A stretch of 50,379 nt of DNA from Thiomicrospira microaerophila. Lineage in GTDB: Bacteria; Pseudomonadota; Gammaproteobacteria; Thiomicrospirales; Thiomicrospiraceae. The stretch is taken from NCBI RefSeq assembly GCF_000934765.1, contig NZ_JYNN01000022.1:1-50379 (forward strand), written 5' to 3'. Under the pieces are notes generated by a model. It saw nothing but the letters and a program-made list of their open reading frames with translations. It ran no database searches and had not been told where the DNA came from. The position numbers were made by a program, and so were the translations under genes. Positions 8,822-16,951 of the stretch are shown here, piece by piece (within the stretch, counting starts at the first letter, position 1; every line of letters starts with the position of its first letter).

Positions 8822-8866
8822 GCCAATGGCTTGCTTAATACTCGAGTGGTGCTCGCAAGCATTGGC
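8822..8866. terminator. Hairpin between convergent GT4 and dps genes
   Basis: Arms GCCAATGGCTTGC (8822-8834) and GCAAGCATTGGC (8855-8866) pair apart from one bulged base. The location between two convergent genes suggests a two-way terminator, but neither side has a clear T tract, so the assignment is tentative. Confidence 0.4.
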
Positions 8867-8876
8867 TGTCAGCTGC

Positions 8877-9347
8877 CTAGTGTGCGATGAGGCTTCTTAG
8901 CATCCAAGCATTTTTTTCGTGGATTTGCATGCGCTGGGTGAGGAGGTCTAGGGTGGGTTCGTCGCTGGCTTCATCGGCTATTTTGCTGATTTCTCTTGCG
9001 GTTTTTGCTACCGCTTCTTGTCCGAGAACCAGGTTCTCTATCATCTCTTCTGCGCTTGGGCTTCCTGTTTCTTCGGTGATTTGGCTGAGTTGTTGAAAGG
9101 TTTGGAATGAGCCGGGCGCTTTTTCACCGAGTGCACGAATACGTTCAGCAATCTCATCTACCGCGGTAAATAGTTCGGTATATTGTGTTTCAAACATGGT
9201 GTGCAGCGTTTGGAACATCGGTCCGGTGACGTTCCAGTGATAGTTATGGGTTTTTAAAAATAGAATATACGAATCAGCGAGTAGTTTAGACAGGCCTTCG
9301 GCTATCGCTTTGCGGTTGGTTTCATTGATGCCAATATTTATTTCCAT
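8877..9347 (-). CDS. dps: Dps-family ferritin-like DNA protection protein
   Basis: 156-residue four-helix Dps/ferritin subunit that normally assembles as a dodecamer, oxidises Fe(II) with peroxide and stores iron, protecting DNA. Ferroxidase-site ligands can be placed by spacing: His37, His49, Glu53 from one subunit face and Asp64, Glu68 (DEIAE) from the other, matching the usual H-(11)-H-(3)-D/E and D-(3)-E pattern. The [13 protein letters not shown] motif is diagnostic. The N-terminal tail is short and not lysine-rich, so direct DNA binding is uncertain. It stands alone between the LPS cluster and the sulfide dehydrogenase operon. Confidence 0.92.
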   Translation of the reverse strand: MEINIGINETNRKAIAEGLSKLLADSYILFLKTHNYHWNVTGPMFQTLHTMFETQYTELFTAVDEIAERIRALGEKAPGSFQTFQQLSQITEETGSPSAEEMIENLVLGQEAVAKTAREISKIADEASDEPTLDLLTQRMQIHEKNAWMLRSLIAH

Positions 9348-9506
9348 TTTTGCACTCCTTGGGGTTTACAGTAATTAGGTCAGATATCTTAACGAAAAAC
9401 TGAGGCTAAAAGTATAAAACATGATTAAAAGATGATGAAAGTTTTTTAGGGTGGGGCGTAGATGATAAATAATACACAGGCGGGTTTTGAAGCACCTGTA
9501 GGTTAG

Positions 9507-9538
9507 CAGATTGGCAACCAGGCCTGGTTGCCAATCTG
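9507..9538. repeat. 32-bp perfect palindrome built on the iterated motif
   Basis: Every base of 9507-9522 pairs with 9523-9538; the centre is the 16-bp iterated palindrome, extended by CAGATTGG/CCAATCTG on both sides. It lies between the dps start and the end of the minus-strand sulfide dehydrogenase operon, 24 nt beyond the last stop. On the plus strand it is followed by TTTTA; on the minus strand (the operon's direction) no T tract follows. It can form a long hairpin and may act as a terminator or mRNA 3'-end stabiliser. Confidence 0.85.
9515..9530. repeat. Iterated palindrome copy (16/16)
   Basis: Exact CAACCAGGCCTGGTTG, the only exact copy in an intergenic region, forming the core of the 32-bp palindrome. 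Confidence 0.9.
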
Positions 9539-9561
9539 TTTTAATGACGCTTAATTTGACA

Positions 9562-10365
9562 TCAAGGATTCAGGTTTTCGTAATAGGCGGCTAGGCCGTC
9601 GATTTCTTCGTCGGTTAAGTTTTTGGCAATGTTTTGCATCATGCCGTTGACATCATTATTACGCTCACCTGAACGGTAGGCGCGAAGGGTGCGAATCGCA
9701 TAATCGGCTTCTTGGCCGCCAATGGCTGGGAAGAGATCACCATTTCCTTGGCCTTGTGCACCGTGGCAGGCAGCGCAGCTCATTACACCGCGCCCCATGT
9801 CGCCCATGCGCACTAATTGACCGATATGGTCATCGGCGTAAAAGCCCGCATCCTTGCCTTTGGGCAGGGCTTGTGCGGCATAGAATACCGCGAGATCCGA
9901 AATGTTCTGATCAGTCAGCTCTTTGGAAATGTAGGTCATGATTTTGGCTTGACCATAAGACTCCGCACGTCGATCATCACGGTAATCAATTAACATCTTT
10001 TTTAGGTAGTTAGCAGGCTGACCATTGAGGTTTACAAAATTACGCGAATTGGGTTGCCCTGTGACGGCGTGGCAGGAGATGCACATGAGTTGATTATGCG
10101 CCTGTTCACCGCGTTGAACATCGCCCTGTGGCATGGCGGCGATTGTGGCCGTGAGTTGCGCGCTATCCCAAGCGATGGGGCCAGTTTTTTCAGCTTTAAC
10201 TGGCGGCGTTACAGCGAGAGGGGCTTCGCTGATAATTGGGTTGTTGGTCACGGCTGTGCTGGTTGTTTGCGTATCTGTCTGTTCGCTTGAACACCCCACA
10301 AGTAATGCAGCCATCGTTAGACCCAGCAGGGTTTTGGTTTTGTCGATAGTATTTCGTTTATTCAT
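9562..10365 (-). CDS. Dihaem c-type cytochrome, lipoprotein (cytochrome c4-like)
   Basis: 267-residue exported protein with two haem c attachment sites, CISCH (about residue 94) and CAACH (about 197), each followed by a class I cytochrome fold with a distal Met region. The N-terminus is a lipoprotein signal, with ALLVGC ending at Cys25, then a long Ser/Thr/Pro-rich linker, so the two-domain haem part is tethered to a membrane facing the periplasm. It is the last gene of the operon after the sulfide dehydrogenase flavoprotein, 14 nt downstream. A likely role is to take electrons from flavocytochrome c and pass them to the terminal oxidase; that role is inferred from context. Confidence 0.85.
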   Translation of the reverse strand: MNKRNTIDKTKTLLGLTMAALLVGCSSEQTDTQTTSTAVTNNPIISEAPLAVTPPVKAEKTGPIAWDSAQLTATIAAMPQGDVQRGEQAHNQLMCISCHAVTGQPNSRNFVNLNGQPANYLKKMLIDYRDDRRAESYGQAKIMTYISKELTDQNISDLAVFYAAQALPKGKDAGFYADDHIGQLVRMGDMGRGVMSCAACHGAQGQGNGDLFPAIGGQEADYAIRTLRAYRSGERNNDVNGMMQNIAKNLTDEEIDGLAAYYENLNP

Positions 10366-10379
10366 GCTCTTGTCCTCAC

Positions 10380-11699
10380 TTAACCGAACACATCTTTAAC
10401 AAAGGTACGGTGCCAATTTTTTTGATACACCGCTTCGAGTGCCGCTTGTGCTGGAGAGTCGACAATCGGTGAAACGCCGGCTGACTGGCCTTTGGGTTTG
10501 ATTAATCCATCACGTACTTCATAAATCGCTGAGATACTGATGCCATAGCGTGAACCTACGAGGCTAAAGCAGACGTTGGAGAAAATAGCATTGCCAGGTG
10601 TTTCGCCCTTGAGTTCAGCGGCAATCGCTTTTGCCGCCACCTTGGCCTGAGTGTTGGCAGCATTGCCAGATTTTGGCATCGCATCGGCAATCGTACTGTC
10701 ACCAAGGACATAGACATGTTGGTGGATTTCTGACTCAAAGGTGTTGCGATTCACCGGGCACCATTCAGACGCATCAGTGAGTCCAAGATGCTGTGCGATT
10801 TTACCGGCGCGTTGGTTGGGAATGACGTTGCAGGCGTCATACTTAATTTCAGTGCCGTTTTCTGTTTTAACCAGCTTACGTTTTGGGTCAACCTGCGTCA
10901 CTTTACCGCCTTCATCTAAGGCTAACCAGTCGATCATCGAGTTATCGGTACCAAAACCATACAAGCGTTCCCAACCTTTGCGGAAGGGGCCGTATTTAGA
11001 GTGGGTGTTTTTGGGGTCAAGAATTAAAATCTTGCCTGTGGGGTTATGGCGTTGCATCCATTCTGCAAACATCGAAGCGCGTTCGTAAGGCCCGGGCGGG
11101 CAGCGGAACTCGCCTGCAGGCGGTGACATGACAAACACACCGCCTTGCGGCATACTTTGTACTTGGTCACGTAATAATAAGGTTTGAGGCCCGGCTTTGT
11201 AGGCATGAGGGAGTTGGGTGTTAGCTATTTCGGCACTTAATCCTTCATAGTCTTCAAATCGGAAGTCTATTCCAGGTGAAACAACGAGTTTGTCGTAGCT
11301 TAATTTTTCACCTTGTTTAGTACGGACTTGTTTTTTATCAAAATCCACATCGCTCACGCTATCAAATAAAAATTGAATGCCATAATTATTGCGCAGGGTG
11401 TCATAACTGAAGGTGAGTTCATCTAGGGTGTGTAAGTCGACCATTACGTCATTGGTGCGCAGGCAGGTGATGTATTCTTTATTGGGCTCGATCACCGTGA
11501 TTTTGACATCGGCATCCGCAAAGCGCATGTACTTGGCAAAGGTTGCACCACCGATGCCGCCACCTATAACCACCACATGCTGGGCGTTTTTAGCATAGGC
11601 GCGATGACTGGCACCGAAAATGCCTGATAGAGCGAGTGCACCTAACCCGGCGCTTTTAAGCAGCTCACGGCGTGATAATATGGTTGAATTATTGGGCAT
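10380..11699 (-). CDS. fccB: Sulfide dehydrogenase (flavocytochrome c) flavoprotein subunit FccB
   Basis: 439-residue FAD protein that oxidises sulfide in the periplasm. A twin-arginine signal (SRRELLKSAGLGALALSG) implies folded export by Tat. The dinucleotide fold VVVIGGGIGGATFAKYM follows at about 42-58. Cys79 (YITCLRTND) is at the place expected for covalent flavin attachment. Cys200 (EFRCPPGPYE) and Cys377 (SNVCFSL) are 177 residues apart, close to the spacing of the redox disulfide of Allochromatium flavocytochrome c. The C-terminal region resembles the FCSD flavin-binding domain. Its start overlaps the upstream cytochrome gene by 11 nt, typical of a tightly coupled complex. A sulfide:quinone reductase is the alternative, but the Tat signal and haem partner argue for FccB. 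Confidence 0.92.
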   Translation of the reverse strand: MPNNSTILSRRELLKSAGLGALALSGIFGASHRAYAKNAQHVVVIGGGIGGATFAKYMRFADADVKITVIEPNKEYITCLRTNDVMVDLHTLDELTFSYDTLRNNYGIQFLFDSVSDVDFDKKQVRTKQGEKLSYDKLVVSPGIDFRFEDYEGLSAEIANTQLPHAYKAGPQTLLLRDQVQSMPQGGVFVMSPPAGEFRCPPGPYERASMFAEWMQRHNPTGKILILDPKNTHSKYGPFRKGWERLYGFGTDNSMIDWLALDEGGKVTQVDPKRKLVKTENGTEIKYDACNVIPNQRAGKIAQHLGLTDASEWCPVNRNTFESEIHQHVYVLGDSTIADAMPKSGNAANTQAKVAAKAIAAELKGETPGNAIFSNVCFSLVGSRYGISISAIYEVRDGLIKPKGQSAGVSPIVDSPAQAALEAVYQKNWHRTFVKDVFG

Positions 11700-12036
11700 G
11701 GTTCAACTCCTCTGGATTCCACTGTTCGGCAGGTTGTTCTGCAAACCAAAGTGCCATTGCTTTAATCTCGGCATCGCTAAACCCGCGTGCTACACGATCC
11801 ATAATGGTGGTGGCGCGCCGTCCTTCACGATAGTCGAGCATTGTTTGTGTAAAGAATTCGGGGTCGAGGCCTGCAAGCGCGGGCATGGATTCATACAACT
11901 CACGACCTTGGGTGCCGTGGCAGGGTGCGCAGAGCCATGCCATGGCTTCTGGGTCAAATCGCAAGTCTTCATTTGCCTGCGCCTGCACACCGAAAGTGAG
12001 TAGGCTAGCCGCGAATAACGGAGCAAGTCTTTTCAT
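11689..12036 (-). CDS. fccA: Monohaem cytochrome c subunit of sulfide dehydrogenase (FccA-like)
   Basis: 115-residue periplasmic cytochrome with a Sec signal peptide (cleavage after AQA, about residue 20) and one haem site, CAPCHGTQG. The remainder resembles one domain of a class I/c4-type cytochrome (SMPALAGLDPEFF, ARGFSDAEIKAMALWFA). It partners with the overlapping fccB. The Allochromatium FccA is dihaem; single-haem versions occur in other sulfur oxidisers, and here the extra haems may be supplied by the dihaem lipoprotein at the operon end. The three genes 12036-9562 form one transcription unit. Confidence 0.85.
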   Translation of the reverse strand: MKRLAPLFAASLLTFGVQAQANEDLRFDPEAMAWLCAPCHGTQGRELYESMPALAGLDPEFFTQTMLDYREGRRATTIMDRVARGFSDAEIKAMALWFAEQPAEQWNPEELNHAQ

Positions 12037-12174
12037 AGAGCCGTGTCCTTCGTTGAGTAATAATCAACTTGACATTGTATATAAGTTAAACTTTATTTAG
12101 CGCTAGAAATATTTATGATTCAGTATAAATATATTTAATAGTTAGATAATTTATACTTGGGAGTGGCGATGGGA

Positions 12175-12196
12175 AACGCCAGCGAGGGCTGGCGTT
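12175..12196 (-). terminator. Probable terminator hairpin downstream of the Pcm-like gene
   Basis: Perfect 9-bp arms AACGCCAGC / GCTGGCGTT with a four-base loop, 20 nt beyond the stop of the minus-strand methyltransferase gene. On the minus strand it is followed by TTTCCC only, so intrinsic termination may be weak. Confidence 0.5.
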
Positions 12197-12215
12197 AAGG
12201 TGTTAAAAGTATTGT

Positions 12216-12863
12216 TTAAAATATAAATTGGGAAGTCGGGCGTGAGTTTACTAAGGGCGCGACATCTGTTTCAAAGAGTGATTCTTCTAACCATTCATTT
12301 TCACTTAGGCGCGTGATGAGTTTGGCTTCCATGGCAGGACTCTGGCCGACGAATGCAAACAGGCGCCCGCCTAATTTGAGTTTTGTTTTATAGCTTTCTG
12401 GTAGCGCAGGGCATGAAGCGGTAAGCACAATAACATCATAGTCTTTTAAATCATTCCATGTTTGTGAGGCATCGCCAATATGAAATGTTATATTGTCAAA
12501 CGGCGTTAAGCGGGATTTGGCTGTGGCTTGCAAGGCTTCAAAAATCTCAATGGTGGTGACCGATTTCCCAAGGCTGGCAAGCAGTCCTGTCATATATCCG
12601 CTGCCTGTGCCGATTTCAAGGATCTCATCAGATTCGGCAACGTCAAGTGCTTGCATTATTTTGGCTTCTATTTTTGGCGCTAACATCGTCTGACCTTCAC
12701 CAATTGGCAGCTCAATATCGGTGTAAGCCAGTTTTTGTTGGCTTTCTGCTACAAAGTGATGTCTGGGTAAACTTTCGAGCAGGTCTAAAACCTGTGGGTC
12801 AAGAACGTCCCACGGACGAATTTGTTGTTCAACCATAAAAAAACGCGCTTGATCTAGATTCAT
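12216..12863 (-). CDS. Protein-L-isoaspartate O-methyltransferase family protein
   Basis: 215-residue class I SAM-dependent methyltransferase of the PCMT family. The SAM-binding loop EIGTGSGYMTGLLA lies near residues 82-95, and the N-terminal part has the family pattern MVEQQIRPWDVLD with ELPIGEGQTML (substrate-loop region). In many gammaproteobacteria a protein of this type is encoded apart from surE-pcm, often near tolC, and its substrate is not established. I therefore keep the family name without the symbol. It is monocistronic and divergent from miaB. Confidence 0.8.
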   Translation of the reverse strand: MNLDQARFFMVEQQIRPWDVLDPQVLDLLESLPRHHFVAESQQKLAYTDIELPIGEGQTMLAPKIEAKIMQALDVAESDEILEIGTGSGYMTGLLASLGKSVTTIEIFEALQATAKSRLTPFDNITFHIGDASQTWNDLKDYDVIVLTASCPALPESYKTKLKLGGRLFAFVGQSPAMEAKLITRLSENEWLEESLFETDVAPLVNSRPTSQFIF

Positions 12864-13054
12864 AGACTTATCCTTGTTTGTTATTGATGTTTAGCTAACT
12901 ATCCGGGCTAATTCTGTGATTATAGCGAATTTTTGAGTCAATAGGGAGGCGGGCGTGATCGATGTGAAGCGAGGCATTCAATTTTTAAGTAAATTTGGCT
13001 TTTGTGATACACTATGCGGCTGTTTTAAAACTTGATTTATTAAAAAGGTGTGTC

Positions 13055-14503
13055 ATGTCTAATCGTTCAAATACTGTTAAATCCTCAGCGGTCCCTGTTG
13101 ATCTTGCGAAGTCGTTGATTGGAGGTGGGCTGTTGGTCAAAACCTATGGTTGTCAGATGAATGAGTATGACTCAGAAAAAATGGCGCATCTGTTAGAAAA
13201 CACCCATGGTTTGCGCTTGGTTGACACGCCTGAAGAAGCGGATGTGGTTTTGATGAACACCTGTTCGGTGCGTGAAAAAGCACAGGAAAAAGTGTTTGAT
13301 GAGCTGGGTAAGTGGAAAAAATGGAAAGCCGAAAAGCCCCATCGCGTGATTGGGGTCGGCGGTTGTGTGGCCTCGCAAGAAGGCAAGGTGATTCGTGAGC
13401 GTGCGCCTTATGTGGATGTGATTTTTGGTCCACAAACCCTGCACCGCTTGCCCGCGATGATTAATGATGCGCTCGGTACGCGCTCAATCAAAGGCAAGGC
13501 GAAAGCGGTGATTGATATTTCGTTTCCGGAAATTGAGAAGTTTGATTTTCTGCCCAAGCCCGAGTCTAGCGGGGTGTCGGCGTTTGTTTCGGTGATGGAA
13601 GGCTGCTCTAAATATTGTACCTTTTGTGTTGTGCCCTATACCCGTGGTGAAGAGGTCAGTCGGCCGTTTGACGATGTGCTGGCGGAAATAAATAGCTTGG
13701 CACAACAGGGGGTGCGTGAAATTAATTTGCTAGGGCAAAACGTCAATGCGTATCGTGGGTTGATGGTGGATGGCGATATCGCTGATTTATCCATCCTCAT
13801 GCATGCGGTTCGAGAAATTGAAGGGATTGATCGTATTCGTTACACCACCTCGCATCCGAATGAAATGACCAGCAATATTATTAATGCGTTTGCTGAAATT
13901 CCCGAGCTGGTGTCGCATTTGCACCTGCCTATTCAAGCCGGTTCTGACCGCATTTTGGCGTTGATGAAACGTAACCATTTGGCGTTGGAGTATAAGTCGA
14001 TTATCCGTAAAGTGCGGGCGCACCGTCCGGATTTAAGTTTATCAGGCGATTTTATTATTGGCTTTCCCGGGGAAACTGAAGAGGATTTTCAGGCGACAAT
14101 GAAGCTGGTTGAGGATTTAAAATTTGACCGCTCGTTTAGTTTTATTTATAGCCCAAGACCGGGTACGCCCGCCGCGAGCTTGCCGGATGATGTACCGATG
14201 GAAGTCAAAAAACAACGCCTGTATGCGCTACAAGCGCTTTTAAACCAACAATCGGCGGCATTCAGTCAAGCGATGGTCGGCACGGTGCAACGCGTATTAG
14301 TTGAGCGTTTGTCGCGTAAGTCAGAAAATGAGATGGCGGGTCGCACTGAAAATAACCGCGTGGTTAATTTTGTCGGTGATTTAGACATGATCGGTACCTT
14401 TGTTGATGTGAAGGTCACCGAGGCGCTGACGAACTCTTTACGCGGTGAGGTGGTTGGCCAGCCAGAAGCGGGTCGTGCAAATTCTCAATTTTATGCCTTG
14501 TGA
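13055..14503 (+). CDS. miaB: tRNA-2-methylthio-N6-dimethylallyladenosine synthase MiaB
   Basis: Radical-SAM methylthiotransferase that adds the 2-methylthio group to i6A37 of tRNAs. Features in order: the N-terminal UPF0004 domain with cysteines in [22 protein letters not shown] and [11 protein letters not shown] (second 4Fe-4S cluster), the radical SAM motif CSKYCTFC, then a C-terminal TRAM domain. The ATG at 13055, preceded by AAAAAGGTG, gives 482 residues; an in-frame TTG 60 nt upstream lacks a ribosome-binding site and would add an unconserved tail. First gene of the miaB-phoH-ybeY-corC-lnt group, a conserved gammaproteobacterial order. Confidence 0.95.
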   Translation: MSNRSNTVKSSAVPVDLAKSLIGGGLLVKTYGCQMNEYDSEKMAHLLENTHGLRLVDTPEEADVVLMNTCSVREKAQEKVFDELGKWKKWKAEKPHRVIGVGGCVASQEGKVIRERAPYVDVIFGPQTLHRLPAMINDALGTRSIKGKAKAVIDISFPEIEKFDFLPKPESSGVSAFVSVMEGCSKYCTFCVVPYTRGEEVSRPFDDVLAEINSLAQQGVREINLLGQNVNAYRGLMVDGDIADLSILMHAVREIEGIDRIRYTTSHPNEMTSNIINAFAEIPELVSHLHLPIQAGSDRILALMKRNHLALEYKSIIRKVRAHRPDLSLSGDFIIGFPGETEEDFQATMKLVEDLKFDRSFSFIYSPRPGTPAASLPDDVPMEVKKQRLYALQALLNQQSAAFSQAMVGTVQRVLVERLSRKSENEMAGRTENNRVVNFVGDLDMIGTFVDVKVTEALTNSLRGEVVGQPEAGRANSQFYAL

Positions 14504-14555
14504 TTCAAAAAAATTGCTTATAAAATGAAAACCTTATTATTTAGGTGCTCACATT

Positions 14556-15542
14556 TTGTCTGAATCCATAATCTCTCCATTGCATAGCATTCACTTTGAA
14601 TTGTCGCCGCAAAACAATGAACAGCTGCAAAACCTTTGCGGCTGGCACAATCAACATATTAGTCAGCTTGAGTTAAAACTGGGGGTGGAGATAAACCATC
14701 TTGGGTTTGATTTTCGCGTGGTGGGTCAGGCGGATCGCTTGGTGCAAGCCGAGCAAATCCTGCGAGACCTTTATCAGCAAACGAAGCACAAAACCCTGTT
14801 GCCAGAGGATATTCATCTGAGTCTGCAAACCAAAGGCTTTGAGCAGGCCAAACCACTTGATCATCAACAGTCGATTATTAAAATCCGTCGCAAACCGATT
14901 AAAACCCGCAATCCCAATCAAAGTCACTATGTCAATTTAGTGCAACAAAAGGATGTTAACTTTGGTGTCGGCCCAGCGGGCACAGGTAAAACCTATTTGG
15001 CGGTAGCCTGCGCGGTCGCCGCGTTGGAAGCTGAGCAGGTGAGGCGGATTATATTGACACGCCCAGCGGTTGAGGCAGGGGAAAAGCTGGGTTTTTTGCC
15101 GGGTGATTTAAATCAGAAGGTCGATCCCTATTTACGTCCCTTGTATGATGCCTTGTTTGATATGCTTGGTTTTGAAGCGGTCGAGCGCTTGATTGAAAAA
15201 AACGTGATTGAAATCGCACCCTTGGCCTTTATGCGGGGTCGTACCCTGAATGAAGCGTTTATTATTTTGGATGAAGCGCAAAATACCACCGTTGAACAGA
15301 TGAAAATGTTCTTAACTCGAATGGGTTTTGGCTCGAAATCGGTGATTACGGGTGATATAACCCAGTGTGACTTACCTAAACATCAAAAATCAGGGCTGCG
15401 TGACGCGATTGAAGTATTGGCCGATGTAGATTTGGTGGGTTTTACGTTTTTTCAAGCCCAGGATGTCGTGCGTCATTCGTTGGTACAACGCATCGTACAA
15501 GCCTATGAAAATCAATCGACTCGACTAAGACAGGGCGACTAA
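14556..15542 (+). CDS. ybeZ: PhoH-family ATPase (YbeZ)
   Basis: 328-residue PhoH-like P-loop NTPase. Walker [14 protein letters not shown] (about residues 140-152), Walker [13 protein letters not shown] (about 233-244), and the [18 protein letters not shown] sensor segment are clear. The N-terminal 100 residues form the KH-like region common in this group. The start is a TTG at 14556 with AGGTG 8 nt upstream; no in-frame ATG fits. The immediate ybeY partner, one base downstream, is the universal neighbour and suggests a role in rRNA or RNA processing with YbeY; the biochemical role is not settled. Confidence 0.9.
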   Translation: MSESIISPLHSIHFELSPQNNEQLQNLCGWHNQHISQLELKLGVEINHLGFDFRVVGQADRLVQAEQILRDLYQQTKHKTLLPEDIHLSLQTKGFEQAKPLDHQQSIIKIRRKPIKTRNPNQSHYVNLVQQKDVNFGVGPAGTGKTYLAVACAVAALEAEQVRRIILTRPAVEAGEKLGFLPGDLNQKVDPYLRPLYDALFDMLGFEAVERLIEKNVIEIAPLAFMRGRTLNEAFIILDEAQNTTVEQMKMFLTRMGFGSKSVITGDITQCDLPKHQKSGLRDAIEVLADVDLVGFTFFQAQDVVRHSLVQRIVQAYENQSTRLRQGD

Positions 15543-15543
15543 G

Positions 15544-16032
15544 ATGTCAAATCTAACACTCGATATACAATGGGCGTATAGCACGCCCCAATTGCAGGCA
15601 TTATTAACCGAGCAACGCGCCCAGGCCTGGTTGTCGGCGGCGTTAGAGCCGGATGTTTTATCGCAAGATGTTGAGCTGACATTACGGATAGTTGATCTGG
15701 AAGAAGGTCAGCAGCTCAATCGTGATTATCGTGGTATGGACAAGCCAACTAACGTGTTATCGTTTGAGTTTGATATGCCGCCTGGCGTGGAATTGGATGA
15801 CGATGAACCGCTTTATTTGGGTGATCTAGTGGTTTGTGCGCCAGTGGTGGAGCGCGAAGCGCACGAGCAGGGCAAGCCGTTGATCGCGCACTGGGCGCAT
15901 ATGTTAGTGCATGGTTGTTTGCACCTACAGGGCTTTGATCACCTTGATGATGACGAGGCCGAAGAAATGGAAAGCCTTGAAATACAGATTATGCAATCCT
16001 TGGGTTTTGATAACCCCTATGACGATGACTGA
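15544..16032 (+). CDS. ybeY: Endoribonuclease YbeY
   Basis: 162-residue metal-dependent single-strand endoribonuclease needed for 16S rRNA 3' maturation and 70S quality control. The zinc signature [11 protein letters not shown], with three histidines spaced H-x3-H-x5-H, lies near residues 119-129. [16 protein letters not shown] is the other highly conserved stretch. It follows phoH after one base and precedes corC by 51 nt. Near its start it contains CCAGGCCTGGTTG (15621-15633), a partial copy of the iterated palindrome encoding QAWL. Confidence 0.94.
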   Translation: MSNLTLDIQWAYSTPQLQALLTEQRAQAWLSAALEPDVLSQDVELTLRIVDLEEGQQLNRDYRGMDKPTNVLSFEFDMPPGVELDDDEPLYLGDLVVCAPVVEREAHEQGKPLIAHWAHMLVHGCLHLQGFDHLDDDEAEEMESLEIQIMQSLGFDNPYDDD

Positions 16033-16083
16033 GCGATTTATATATTTTAATTTTTAATTTTATTTTGGAGATGAAAAAACATC

Positions 16084-16950
16084 ATGAGTGACGCAGACAG
16101 TAGTAACGGTTCGACTTGGTTGGAGCGTATTACACGCTTGTTTTCAGGCGAACCCGAAGATCGTGAAGATTTACTGGAAATATTGAACGAGGCGCAAAAA
16201 CAGGGTTTATTAGATACTGATGCGCTGTATATGATACAAGGTGTTTTGGGGGTTTCAGAAACCCGCGTGCGCGATATTATGGTACCGCGTCCGCAGGTTG
16301 ATGTGATAAATGAGTCGGAAACCCTTGAAATGATTCTCAAAGAAATAGCCGAGTCAGCGCATTCGCGTTACCCCGTAGTGTCAGAAAGCAAAGATGAGAT
16401 CGTGGGCATTTTGTTGGCGAAAGATGTCCTGCGTTTAATGGTTGAGGGTAAGCTTAATTCAATCGAAGATTTACGTGCGCTTTACCGTCCAGCGGTATTT
16501 ATTCCAGAAAGTAAGCGGGTGAATGTGTTACTGCGTGAGTTTAAATCGAGCCATAACCATATGGCGCTGGTGGTGGATGAATATGCCGCTTTAGCAGGCC
16601 TGGTTACGATTGAAGACGTGTTAGAGCAAATCGTGGGCGATATCGAAGATGAGCATGACGAAGAGGAGGTTGAATATATTAAACCCCAAAACGGCGATAG
16701 TTTTAAGGTACAAGCCATCACGCCTTTAAGCGCGTTTTTTGAAGAATTTGGCGTGGATTTATCTGAAGAAAATGAATCAAACAGCGAAACACTGGGCGGT
16801 TTAGTGTCGAGTGTATTGGGTCATGTTCCTCAGAAGGGGGAAGAGTTGGAAATGCAAGGTTTGTTACTGCGCGTGATTAAAGCGGACAACCGACGCGTGC
16901 ATTTGTTCCTTGTAAAGCGTTTAACCAAAGATACCGATCTCATCGACTAA
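16084..16950 (+). CDS. corC: CorC/YbeX CBS-domain protein
   Basis: 288-residue cytosolic protein of the CorC/HlyC group. Two CBS domains occupy about residues 65-190 (VRDIMVPRPQVD begins the first; VDEYAALAGLVTIEDVLEQI ends the second), followed by a CorC_HlyC transporter-associated domain (about 205-285). In Salmonella CorC is linked to Mg2+/Co2+ efflux, and YbeX in E. coli has been linked to ribosome and Mg2+ homeostasis. The leader GGAGATGAAAAAACATC supplies the Shine-Dalgarno sequence. lnt starts one base after its stop. Confidence 0.9.
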   Translation: MSDADSSNGSTWLERITRLFSGEPEDREDLLEILNEAQKQGLLDTDALYMIQGVLGVSETRVRDIMVPRPQVDVINESETLEMILKEIAESAHSRYPVVSESKDEIVGILLAKDVLRLMVEGKLNSIEDLRALYRPAVFIPESKRVNVLLREFKSSHNHMALVVDEYAALAGLVTIEDVLEQIVGDIEDEHDEEEVEYIKPQNGDSFKVQAITPLSAFFEEFGVDLSEENESNSETLGGLVSSVLGHVPQKGEELEMQGLLLRVIKADNRRVHLFLVKRLTKDTDLID

Positions 16951-16951
16951 T

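Noticed and set aside
9507-9538. The 32-bp palindrome as an ordinary rho-independent terminator of the sulfide dehydrogenase operon
   Set aside because: On the operon's strand no T run follows it, so it is listed as a repeat with only a possible terminator role.
11620-12003. 127-codon plus-strand frame across fccA/fccB
   Set aside because: Antisense to two overlapping genes with clear haem and Tat motifs.
12069-12097. TTGACA-type plus-strand promoter between fccA and the Pcm-like gene
   Set aside because: The -10 match is poor and no plus-strand gene follows; AT-rich chance match is more likely.
12995-13054. Upstream TTG extension of miaB by 20 codons
   Set aside because: No ribosome-binding site precedes it, the extra residues are not family-like, and the ATG at 13055 has AAAAAGGTG in front.
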